Shown here: piece by piece, positions 34,319-42,173 of the stretch
Layout of the letters: each line of letters starts with the position of its first letter
Numbering within the stretch: position 1 is the first letter of the stretch
Source of the DNA: DATMGU01 sp035555315
GTDB taxonomy: Bacteria; Pseudomonadota; Alphaproteobacteria; ATCC43930; CGMCC-115725
NCBI GenBank assembly: GCA_035555315.1
Contig: DATMGU010000078.1
Location: forward strand, 1 to 64,000
DNA length: 64,000 nucleotides
Direction of reading: 5' to 3'
Position numbers and translations under genes: made by a program
The notes under the pieces: generated by a model
Databases searched by the model: none
What the model was told of the DNA's origin: nothing
Seen by the model: the letters and a program-made list of their open reading frames with translations, nothing else

Positions 34319-35439
34319 TGAACATCGCGCGCACCGATCAAAGCGCCATCGGCCGCTGGTGGTGGACGGTCGACCGCTGGACCATCGTCGCCCTGACCGC
34401 CCTGATCGGCTTCGGCGCCCTGCTGTCGCTCGCCGCCAGCCCGGCGGTGGCCGAACGGATCGGCTTCGACGCGTTCCATTTCGTGCGGCGCCAGCTCGGC
34501 ATGCTGCCGATCGCCGTGGTCATCATGTTCGTGGTCTCGCTGCAACCGCCGAGGGATATCAGGCGCATCGCGGTGATCGCGTTCATCATCGCCCTGGCAC
34601 TCCTGGCGCTCACCTTCATGGTCGGCGTCGAGATCAAGGGTGCCCGGCGCTGGATCAATTTCGCCGGCCTGTCGCTGCAGCCGTCGGAGTTCATCAAGCC
34701 GACCTTCGCCGTCGTCACCGCCTGGATGTTCGCCGAGCAGAAAACCCGCTCGGGCATTCCCGGCAATCTGATCGCGATCGTGCTCTACCTGGTGGTGACG
34801 GCGTTGCTGCTGCTGCAGCCCGATCTGGGGCAGGCGGTGGTGATCAGCGCCATCTGGTTCGCGCAATTCTTCCTGGCCGGGCTGCCGCTGATCCTAGTCG
34901 GCTGTCTGGGGCTGATGGGTGGCGCGGGGCTGGTCGGCGCCTATTACACGTTTCCCCATGTGGCGAGCCGCATCAACCGGTTCATCGACCCGGCCAGCGG
35001 CGACAGCTATCAGGTCAACCGGTCGATGGAAGCCTTCACCAATGGCGGGCTCTGGGGCCGCGGCCCGGGCGAGGGCACGGTCAAGGATTACCTGCCCGAC
35101 GCCCATGCGGATTTCGTGTTCGCCGTCGCCGGCGAGGAGATGGGCCTGATCGCCTGCCTGATCATCGTCCTGCTGTTCGCCTTCGTGGTGCTGCGCGGTT
35201 TCCACCGACTGCGCCAGGAAGGGAGCCTGTTCATCGTGCTGGCCGGCACCGGGCTACTGGTGCAGTTCGGCCTGCAGGCGATCATCAACATGGCGTCGTC
35301 GCTGCATCTGATGCCGACCAAGGGCATGACTCTGCCCTTCCTGTCCTATGGCGGCTCGTCGCTGCTGGCGCTCGGCCTCGGCATGGGCATGGTGCTGGCA
35401 CTGACCCGGCGGCGCTATGGCGCGGGAGACGGCGCATGA
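34315..35439 (+). CDS. ftsW: Septal peptidoglycan glycosyltransferase FtsW
   Basis: 374 aa, about ten transmembrane helices of the SEDS family. It polymerises lipid II glycan at the septum together with FtsI. Key segments: VGVEIKGARRWINFAGLSLQ, the PSEFIKPTF loop, LLLQPDLGQAVVISAIWFAQ, NRFIDPASGDSYQVNRSMEA and TKGMTLPFLSYGGSSLLALG. The start is ATG at 34315 (a second ATG follows at 34318), inside the murD stop. The stop overlaps murG by 4 nt. Confidence 0.96.
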   Translation: MMNIARTDQSAIGRWWWTVDRWTIVALTALIGFGALLSLAASPAVAERIGFDAFHFVRRQLGMLPIAVVIMFVVSLQPPRDIRRIAVIAFIIALALLALTFMVGVEIKGARRWINFAGLSLQPSEFIKPTFAVVTAWMFAEQKTRSGIPGNLIAIVLYLVVTALLLLQPDLGQAVVISAIWFAQFFLAGLPLILVGCLGLMGGAGLVGAYYTFPHVASRINRFIDPASGDSYQVNRSMEAFTNGGLWGRGPGEGTVKDYLPDAHADFVFAVAGEEMGLIACLIIVLLFAFVVLRGFHRLRQEGSLFIVLAGTGLLVQFGLQAIINMASSLHLMPTKGMTLPFLSYGGSSLLALGLGMGMVLALTRRRYGAGDGA

Positions 35440-36542
35440 CCGCGCTGCCCCTCGTGGTGTTGGCGGCCGGCGGGACCGGTGGCCACATGTTCCCGGCCGA
35501 GGCGTTGGCCCGGGAACTGGTCGGCCGCGGCCACGGCGTGGCGCTGGTGACCGATGCGCGCGGTCAGGTCTGGGGTGATCGGATGGCCGGCGTGGCGACC
35601 TACCGCATCCGCGCCGGCCGGTTCGGCCGCGGCTTGCTGGGCAACCTCAAAGGCATCGTCGATATCGCGCGCGGCACGCTGGAAGCCGGGCGGCTGCTGC
35701 GCCGGCTCGGCCCCGGCACCGCCGTTGGTTTCGGCGGCTATCCGTCGGTGCCGACCATGCTGGCGGCGGCGCGGCTGCGTGTGCCGACCATGATCCACGA
35801 CCAGAACGCCGTGTTGGGCCGCGCCAATCGCCTGCTAGCCGGTCGCGTCCGCGCGATCGCCACCGCCTTCGACACGGTGCAGGGCCTGAAACCGGCCGAT
35901 CGCGGCAAGATCGTCCGCACGGGCAACCCGGTCCGTCCGGCGATCGCCGCCTTGCGCGACCAGCCCTATGCGGCGCCGGAGCCCGATGGCGAGATCCGCC
36001 TGCTGGTGACCGGCGGCAGCCAGGGGGCCAGAATCCTCTCCCAGGTCATCCCGGCCGCGCTCAAGGCTTTGCCCGAGGCGCTGCGCCGGCGCCTGAACGT
36101 TAGCCAGCAGGTCCGGCCCGAAGATCTGGCGACGGTCGAGGCCGCCTATCGCGATAGCGGGATCATCGTCGACCTCAAAGCCTTCTTCGACGACATTCCG
36201 GCGCGGCTGGGTGCTGCGCATCTGGTGATCGCGCGCGCCGGAGGGTCGACCGTGGCGGAGCTGACGGTCGCCGGACGGCCGGCTGTTTTGGTGCCGCTGG
36301 CGAGCGCCCTCGCCGACGAGCAGACCGCCAATGCGCAAATCCTGGTCGAGCGCGGCGGCGCCTGGCTGTTGGCCGAGAAGGACTTTGCCTCGGCGGCGCT
36401 GGCGGAGCTGCTGGAACGCGTGCTGGGTGACTCGGCATTGCTCGATCGTAGCGCGGCCGCGGCCCATTCCCTGGGCGAGCCCGCGGCGGCCAGCTTACTG
36501 GCCGACCTGGTGGCGACCCTGCAGCGGGGGGTGCCATCATGA
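35436..36542 (+). CDS. murG: Undecaprenyl-PP-MurNAc-pentapeptide GlcNAc transferase
   Basis: 368 aa. It converts lipid I to lipid II at the inner face of the membrane. GT28 family features are clear: AAGGTGGHMFPAEALARELV at the start, VGFGGYPSVPTMLAA, IHDQNAVLGRANRLLAGRV, LLVTGGSQGARILSQVIPAA and IARAGGSTVAELTVAGRPAV for the UDP-GlcNAc site. The start ATG lies in the ftsW stop and its own stop overlaps murC by 4 nt. Confidence 0.96.
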   Translation: MTALPLVVLAAGGTGGHMFPAEALARELVGRGHGVALVTDARGQVWGDRMAGVATYRIRAGRFGRGLLGNLKGIVDIARGTLEAGRLLRRLGPGTAVGFGGYPSVPTMLAAARLRVPTMIHDQNAVLGRANRLLAGRVRAIATAFDTVQGLKPADRGKIVRTGNPVRPAIAALRDQPYAAPEPDGEIRLLVTGGSQGARILSQVIPAALKALPEALRRRLNVSQQVRPEDLATVEAAYRDSGIIVDLKAFFDDIPARLGAAHLVIARAGGSTVAELTVAGRPAVLVPLASALADEQTANAQILVERGGAWLLAEKDFASAALAELLERVLGDSALLDRSAAAAHSLGEPAAASLLADLVATLQRGVPS

Positions 36543-37987
36543 GGGCGCTGCCGCTCACCATCGGGACATTGCACTTCATCGGCATCGGCGGCATCGGCAT
36601 GAGTGGGATCGCCGAGATCCTGCACAATCTCGGCTATTCGGTGCAGGGCAGCGACGTCGCCGACAATCCCAATGTGCAGCGCATCCGGCGGCTGGGCATC
36701 CCGGTCGAGGTCGGCCATCGCGGCGAGAATATCGGCCACGCCCAGGTCGTCGTCGTCTCCTCGGCGATCCGCCCGGACAATCCCGAACTCGTGGCGGCGC
36801 GGGCCCGGCTGCTGCCGATCGTCCGCCGTGCGGAGATGCTGGGCGAGTTGATGCGCCTCAAATGGTCGATCGCCGTCGCCGGCACCCATGGCAAGACGAC
36901 GACGACCTCGCTGGTCGGCGCCTTGCTGGACGCGGCGTCGCTCGACCCCACCGTGATCAATGGCGGCATAATCAACGCCTATGGCACCAATGCGCGGCTG
37001 GGGGCCGGCGACTGGATGGTGGTCGAGGCGGATGAGAGCGACGGCACTTTCACCCGGCTGCCGGCGACGATTGGGATCGTCACCAACATCGATCCGGAGC
37101 ATCTGGATTTCTACGGCAGCTTCGAGGTCGCCCAGAAGGCGTTCGAGAGCTTCGTCACCAATATTCCGTTCTATGGCTTCGCCGCCCTGTGCATCGATCA
37201 TCCGGTGGTGCAGGGCATGATCCCGCGCGTCTCCGACCGGCGCATCGTCACCTATGGCCTGAGTCCGCAGGCCGATGTGCGGGCGATCAACGTCGAGATG
37301 GATCGGGATGGCGCGACCTATGACGTGGTCATCGCCGACCGGATCGCCGAGACCAGCCGGACGGTGTCGGCCGTGCGGCTGCCGATGCTGGGCCACCACA
37401 ATGTGCTGAATTCGCTGGCGGCGATCGCTGTCGCCAGCGAGATGGGCATCGAGGACGAGGTGGTTCGCCAGGCCCTGGCCGGCTTCAAGGGCGTCAAGCG
37501 ACGTTTCACCAAGACCGGCGTGTCGAACGGCGTCACGGTGATCGACGATTACGGCCATCATCCGGTCGAGATCTCCGCGGTTTTGCGCGCGGCGCGCCAG
37601 GCGACCGCCGGCACGGTGATCGCGGTATTCCAGCCGCACCGCTACAGTCGGGTGTCCGATCTGTTCGACGAGTTTTGCCGCTGCTTCAACGATGCCGATA
37701 TCGTGCTGGTCGCCGATATCTACGCGGCGGGCGAGGCCCCGATCGAGGGGATCGATCGGGACGCGCTGGTCGCCGGACTGACCGCGCGCGGCCATCGCCA
37801 CGCCCAGCCCTTGCCGGCGCCGTCGGCGCTCGCCGAGCTGGTGCATGGCTTTGCCAAGCCCGGCGATTTCGTCGTCTGCCTGGGCGCCGGATCGATCACC
37901 AATTGGGCCAACGCCCTGCCGGCGGAGCTCGATACCTTAGCGGCCGGGACAACCGGCCCCTCCTCAAGCATGAGGATCGGCGCATGA
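36539..37987 (+). CDS. murC: UDP-N-acetylmuramate--L-alanine ligase
   Basis: 482 aa. It adds L-alanine to UDP-MurNAc, the first peptide step. Motifs: LHFIGIGGIGMSGIAEILHN at the N-terminus, ATP loop VAGTHGKTTTTSLVGALLD, EADESDGTFTRLPATIGIVT, NIDPEHLDFYGSF and VIDDYGHHPVEISAVLRAAR. The ATG is in the murG stop. The last codons abut a run of five ATG codons at the start of murB. Confidence 0.96.
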   Translation: MRALPLTIGTLHFIGIGGIGMSGIAEILHNLGYSVQGSDVADNPNVQRIRRLGIPVEVGHRGENIGHAQVVVVSSAIRPDNPELVAARARLLPIVRRAEMLGELMRLKWSIAVAGTHGKTTTTSLVGALLDAASLDPTVINGGIINAYGTNARLGAGDWMVVEADESDGTFTRLPATIGIVTNIDPEHLDFYGSFEVAQKAFESFVTNIPFYGFAALCIDHPVVQGMIPRVSDRRIVTYGLSPQADVRAINVEMDRDGATYDVVIADRIAETSRTVSAVRLPMLGHHNVLNSLAAIAVASEMGIEDEVVRQALAGFKGVKRRFTKTGVSNGVTVIDDYGHHPVEISAVLRAARQATAGTVIAVFQPHRYSRVSDLFDEFCRCFNDADIVLVADIYAAGEAPIEGIDRDALVAGLTARGHRHAQPLPAPSALAELVHGFAKPGDFVVCLGAGSITNWANALPAELDTLAAGTTGPSSSMRIGA

Positions 37988-38949
37988 TGATGATGATGGC
38001 CGCCTTGCGCGAACAACGCCGCTTGATCGAGCGCCTGCCGACCGTGCGCGGCCGGTTGACCGCCAACGCGCCGCTGGCGCCGATCACCTGGTTCCGGGTC
38101 GGCGGCGCCGCGGAGGTTCTGTTCCGGCCGGCCGACGTGCAAGACCTGACGGATTTCCTGTCGGCCAAGCCGACCGACGTGCCGGTCACCGTGCTGGGTG
38201 TCGCCTCCAACGTACTGGTGCGCGACGGCGGCGTGCCGGGCGTGGTGATCCGGCTGGGCCGGCCCTTCGCCGAAGTCGCGGTCGACGGTACCGAGGTCTA
38301 TGCCGGTGCCGGCGCGCTCGACAGCAACCTGGCGATGGCGGCGATGCAGGCCGGGCTGGGCGGGCTGGAATTTCTCTCCGGCGTCCCCGGCACGGTCGGC
38401 GGTGCCTTGCGCATGAATGCCGGTGCCTATGGTGCCGAGCTCAGCGACGTCGTGCTGGCGGCGACCGCGATCGATGGCGACGGCCGGCATCACGAACTCG
38501 ACCTCGCGGATCTGCGGCTTGGCTATCGCCATTCCGGCGTGCCGGCCGATTGGATCTTCCTGCACGCCACGCTGCAAGGTGTCCCGACCGATCAGGGTCT
38601 CATCGCCGAGCGCATGGCCAAGATCCGGGCGCAGCGCAGCGCCACCCAGCCGGTCCATTCCCGTACCGGCGGCTCGACATTCGCCAACCCGGCCGGCCGC
38701 AAGGCATGGCAGCTGATCGATCAGGCCGGCTGCCGTGGCTTGCGCCGGGGCGACGCCATGGTGTCCGAGCTGCATGCGAATTTCCTGATCAATCTGGGCG
38801 CCGCGACCGCCGCCGATCTCGAAGGGTTGGGCGAGGAAGTGCGCCGCCGGGTGCTGGAGACCAGCGGCATCGTGCTGGACTGGGAAATCAAGCGCATCGG
38901 CGTCCCGGCCGCCCCCCTCATGGCGCCGATCATCGAGGGGACGCCATGA
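37984..38949 (+). CDS. murB: UDP-N-acetylenolpyruvoylglucosamine reductase
   Basis: 321 aa. FAD-dependent reduction of UDP-GlcNAc-enolpyruvate to UDP-MurNAc. It has TWFRVGGAAEVLFRPADVQD, LGVASNVLVRDGGVPGVVIR, FLSGVPGTVGGALRMNAGAY and the catalytic-serine region GSTFANPAGRKAWQLIDQAG, ending in ELHANFLINLGAATAADL; this arrangement is type II MurB. The first five codons are ATG in succession (37984-37998), so initiation could occur at any of them; the first overlaps the murC stop. The stop overlaps ddl by 4 nt. Confidence 0.96.
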   Translation: MMMMMAALREQRRLIERLPTVRGRLTANAPLAPITWFRVGGAAEVLFRPADVQDLTDFLSAKPTDVPVTVLGVASNVLVRDGGVPGVVIRLGRPFAEVAVDGTEVYAGAGALDSNLAMAAMQAGLGGLEFLSGVPGTVGGALRMNAGAYGAELSDVVLAATAIDGDGRHHELDLADLRLGYRHSGVPADWIFLHATLQGVPTDQGLIAERMAKIRAQRSATQPVHSRTGGSTFANPAGRKAWQLIDQAGCRGLRRGDAMVSELHANFLINLGAATAADLEGLGEEVRRRVLETSGIVLDWEIKRIGVPAAPLMAPIIEGTP

Positions 38950-39878
38950 GCGCCGGATCGGCGAAACACGTCGCCGTGCTGATGGGCGGCTGGTCGGCGG
39001 AGCGGGAGGTCTCGCTGTCGAGCGGCCGCGATTGCGCCGCGGCGTTGCGCGATGGCGGCTATCGGGTGACCGAGATCGACGTGACGCGGGACATCGACAC
39101 GCTGGTCGCGGCCCTGACGCCGCGACCCGACGTCGTGTTCAACGCGCTGCACGGCCGTGGCGGCGAAGACGGCACGATCCAGGGTCTGCTCGAGATCCTG
39201 CGCCTGCCCTACACCCATTCCGGGGTGACCGCCTCGGCGCTAGCGATGGATAAGCCGTTGGCCAAGCAGATCTTCGCGCAGGCCGGCCTGCCGGTCGTCG
39301 AAGGCAAAGTGCTGAGCCGGGACGCGCTGTTGGCGGGCGATCCGATGCCGGCCCCCTTCGTCGTGAAGCCGCCCAATGAAGGGTCCAGCGTCGGCGTGGT
39401 GATCGTGCGCGACCGCGACAATCATCCACCGCTCTCGGCCGCCACTTGGCCGTTCGGCGAGCGTGTCCTGGTCGAGAAATTCATCCCCGGCCGCGAGATC
39501 ACCGTCGCCGTGATGGGCGACCGGGCTCTGGGTGCGCTGGAGATCCAGAGCAACGGCTCCTTCTACGATTACACCGCCAAATATTCCGAAGGCGGATCGA
39601 TCCATATTTTCCCGGCGTCGATCCCCCAGGCGGCGCGCGACGAGGCCTGCCGGATCGCGCTCGTGGCACATCAGGCGCTCGGCTGCCGCGGTGTCAGCCG
39701 GGCGGATCTGCGCTACGACGACACGCAGGATGGCCCTGGGCGCTTCTACCTGCTGGAGGTCAATACCCAGCCGGGGATGACGCCGACCTCGCTCGTCCCG
39801 GATATCGCACGGCATGTCGGCATCAGCTTTGTCGAGCTGGTGAGCTGGATGGTGGAGAACGCCCGATGCGACGCGTAA
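38946..39878 (+). CDS. ddl: D-alanine--D-alanine ligase
   Basis: 310 aa. ATP-grasp enzyme joining two D-alanines. Motifs: VAVLMGGWSAEREVSLSSGR, VVFNALHGRGGEDGTIQGLL, YTHSGVTASALAMDKPLAKQ, FVVKPPNEGSSVGVVIV, EKFIPGREITVAVMGDRALG and the metal-binding LLEVNTQPGMTPTSLVPDIA. The start ATG lies in the murB stop; the 3' end overlaps ftsQ by 13 nt. Confidence 0.96.
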   Translation: MSAGSAKHVAVLMGGWSAEREVSLSSGRDCAAALRDGGYRVTEIDVTRDIDTLVAALTPRPDVVFNALHGRGGEDGTIQGLLEILRLPYTHSGVTASALAMDKPLAKQIFAQAGLPVVEGKVLSRDALLAGDPMPAPFVVKPPNEGSSVGVVIVRDRDNHPPLSAATWPFGERVLVEKFIPGREITVAVMGDRALGALEIQSNGSFYDYTAKYSEGGSIHIFPASIPQAARDEACRIALVAHQALGCRGVSRADLRYDDTQDGPGRFYLLEVNTQPGMTPTSLVPDIARHVGISFVELVSWMVENARCDA

Positions 39879-40738
39879 GCCTGGACGTCCCCCGCCACAA
39901 GATGACCCGTGCCGCTTCGGTCCTGCTGCTACGCCGGCGGATCCAGCGGCTGATGCCGTTGGCCCTGCGCTGGAGCGCCATGGCCTTGGCCGGCGGTTGC
40001 GCGATCGCCCTGTTCATGATGCTGCATACCGGCGACATGCCGACCGTCCAGACGGCCGCGCTCCGGGCGACCGCGGCGCTGGGCTTCACCGTCGACAACG
40101 TGCTGGTCGAGGGTCGCGAGATGACCAGCCCGGAAGCGGTGTTGGCGGCGATCGACGCCGGCCGCGGCACGCCGATCTTCGGCGTCAGCCCGACCAAGGC
40201 GAAGCAGCAATTGGAGACCCTGCCCTGGGTACGCTCCGCCTCGGTCGAGCGCCGTTTGCCCGGCACGCTCTATGTCCGGCTGGTCGAACGGCACCCGCTG
40301 GCGCTGTGGCAGCGGCATGGCAAGATCGTGCTGATCGACGCCGAGGGCGTGGTGGTGACGACCGAACGGCTGGACCGGTATGCCAATCTGCTGCTGGTGG
40401 TGGGCGACGGCGCGCAGACCAACGCCCAGGCGCTGCTCACCGTGCTCGCCACGCAGCCCGATCTGCAACACCGCATCGCCGCCGCCGTCTGGGTCGGCGA
40501 GCGCCGCTGGAATCTCAAGCTGGATAACGGCATCGATGTCGAGCTGCCGGAGGGCGACATCAGCAACGCCTGGGCGCAGCTCGCCGATCTCGACCGCAGC
40601 CATGGCTTGCTCGATCGAAACATCCAGAAGGTCGACCTGCGGCTGAACGATCGCCTGGTGGTTCGCGTCACGCCCGACCCGTCGAAAGACCAGCCACCGG
40701 CCAAACCGCGTGCCAAATCCTCGGCGAAGAACACCTGA
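39866..40738 (+). CDS. ftsQ: Cell division protein FtsQ
   Basis: 290 aa, bitopic membrane protein. A basic cytoplasmic segment (~50 aa) precedes one helix (about 37-55, SAMALAGGCAIALFMML). The POTRA domain follows (about 68-140: GFTVDNVLVEGREMTSPEAV, LETLPWVRSASVERRLPGTL), then the FtsQ beta domain (YVRLVERHPLALWQRHGKIV). FtsQ recruits FtsL/FtsB and checks septum assembly. It overlaps ddl by 13 nt. The tail after residue ~270 is lysine/proline-rich. Confidence 0.94.
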   Translation: MRRVSLDVPRHKMTRAASVLLLRRRIQRLMPLALRWSAMALAGGCAIALFMMLHTGDMPTVQTAALRATAALGFTVDNVLVEGREMTSPEAVLAAIDAGRGTPIFGVSPTKAKQQLETLPWVRSASVERRLPGTLYVRLVERHPLALWQRHGKIVLIDAEGVVVTTERLDRYANLLLVVGDGAQTNAQALLTVLATQPDLQHRIAAAVWVGERRWNLKLDNGIDVELPEGDISNAWAQLADLDRSHGLLDRNIQKVDLRLNDRLVVRVTPDPSKDQPPAKPRAKSSAKNT

Positions 40739-40811
40739 TGCCGTATTTCACCGCCCTATCCGCCGACACGGCTGCCTCTGCCCCGGGCCCTCTCGTAGGG
40801 AGGGCCGGCGC

Positions 40812-42065
40812 ATGAGGAAGACGCCCACGCGCCCGCGCGGCAGCCTGGTCGCCGCCGCCGATATCGGCACCACCAAGATCTGCTGCTTCATCGCGCGGGC
40901 CGAGGCGGATGCGCCGCGCGTGATCGGCATCGGCCACCAGGTGTCGCGCGGCGTGCGCAACGGCCAGATCGTCGATCTCGACCTCGCCGCGACCTCGCTG
41001 CTGAACGCGGTGCATGCCGCCGAACAGATGGCCGGCGAGACGATCTCCGAGGTCGTGGTCAACCTATCCGGCGGGTTCCCGGGATCGCGCATCGTGCCGG
41101 TGGAGATCACGATCCCGGCGCGCGACATCACCGACGCGGATATGCGCCGGGTGCTGAATCACGGCCACGCCTATCGCGAGCCACCCGGCCGGCAGATCAT
41201 CCATTCGATCCCGGTCGGCTTCTCGATCGATGGCAGCCGCGGCATCCGCGACCCGCGCGGCATGTTCGGCGAGCGCCTGGGCGTCAACATGCATGTCGTC
41301 TCCGCCTCGTCCGCCGCGGTGCGCAACGTCGCGACCGCCGTCGGCCGCTGCCATCTGGAAGCGGTCGGGCTGGTCGTGTCGCCCTATGCGTCCGGCCTGT
41401 CCTGCCTGGTCGAGGACGAGATCGACCTCGGCGTCACGGTCATCGACATGGGCGGCGGCACCACCAGCATCGCGGTGTTCTTCGACGGCAGCGTGGTCTA
41501 TGCCGACACGGTACCGGTCGGCGGCCATCACGTGACCAACGACATCGCCCGCGGGTTGTCGACGCCGGTGGTCCATGCCGAACGCATGAAGACGCTGTAC
41601 GGCTCGGCCATCCCATCGCCCGCCGACGAACGCGAGACGATCAGCGTCCCGCAAGTCGGCGAGGACGAGGAAGGCAGCACCAACCACATTCCGAAATCGC
41701 ACCTGATCGGCATCATTTCGCCGCGCCTGGAGGAAACCTTCGAGCTGGTGCGCAACCGGCTGGAGGAATCCGGTTTCGACAAGCTGGCCGGACGGCGGAT
41801 CGTGCTGACCGGCGGGGCCTGCCAATTGCCGGGGACGCGCGAACTGGCCGGCATGATTCTCGACAAGCAGGTGCGCATCGGCCGGCCGATGCGGGTCACC
41901 GGCCTCGCCGAGGCGACCGAGGGACCGGCCTTCGCCACCGCCGCGGGCCTGCTGCGCTTCGCCGTGTCGGAGCGCGCCGAAACCCGGCGCCGCGACACCG
42001 GTCTCATCGACGAGCCGCACGGGCTCTTCGGCAAATTCGGGAGTTGGCTTCGTGAGAACCTCTGA
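40812..42065 (+). CDS. ftsA: Cell division protein FtsA
   Basis: 417 aa. Actin-like ATPase that tethers FtsZ to the membrane. Phosphate-1 loop VAAADIGTTKICCFIA, SHS2 region (SEVVVNLSGGFPGSRIVPVE), phosphate-2 VTVIDMGGGTTSIAVFFDGS, adenosine motif RRIVLTGGACQLPGTRELAG; the final LFGKFGSWLRENL is the amphipathic membrane-targeting helix. The ATG at 40812 follows GGGAGGG (40798-40804) by 7 nt; an upstream frame from 40710 overlaps ftsQ and is rejected. The 73-nt gap after ftsQ breaks the chain of overlaps. Confidence 0.96.
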   Translation: MRKTPTRPRGSLVAAADIGTTKICCFIARAEADAPRVIGIGHQVSRGVRNGQIVDLDLAATSLLNAVHAAEQMAGETISEVVVNLSGGFPGSRIVPVEITIPARDITDADMRRVLNHGHAYREPPGRQIIHSIPVGFSIDGSRGIRDPRGMFGERLGVNMHVVSASSAAVRNVATAVGRCHLEAVGLVVSPYASGLSCLVEDEIDLGVTVIDMGGGTTSIAVFFDGSVVYADTVPVGGHHVTNDIARGLSTPVVHAERMKTLYGSAIPSPADERETISVPQVGEDEEGSTNHIPKSHLIGIISPRLEETFELVRNRLEESGFDKLAGRRIVLTGGACQLPGTRELAGMILDKQVRIGRPMRVTGLAEATEGPAFATAAGLLRFAVSERAETRRRDTGLIDEPHGLFGKFGSWLRENL

Positions 42066-42079
42066 CCCGCCCGATCCAC

Positions 42080-42114
42080 GCCCCTGCCCGGTCACGGCTG
42101 AACCGGGCAGGGGC
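42080..42114 (+). terminator. Strong hairpin between ftsA and ftsZ (no T tract)
   Basis: GCCCCTGCCCGGT (42080-42092) pairs perfectly with ACCGGGCAGGGGC (42102-42114), a 13-bp stem with a 9-nt loop, 14 nt after the ftsA stop. There is no run of T after it, so it may act as an attenuator, RNA-processing or mRNA-stability element that sets ftsZ level apart from ftsA. Confidence 0.5.
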
Positions 42115-42173
42115 CACGCCGAATTGCCAGCCGACCGCGCCAACACGACATGCCCGACCCGGAGGACAACACG

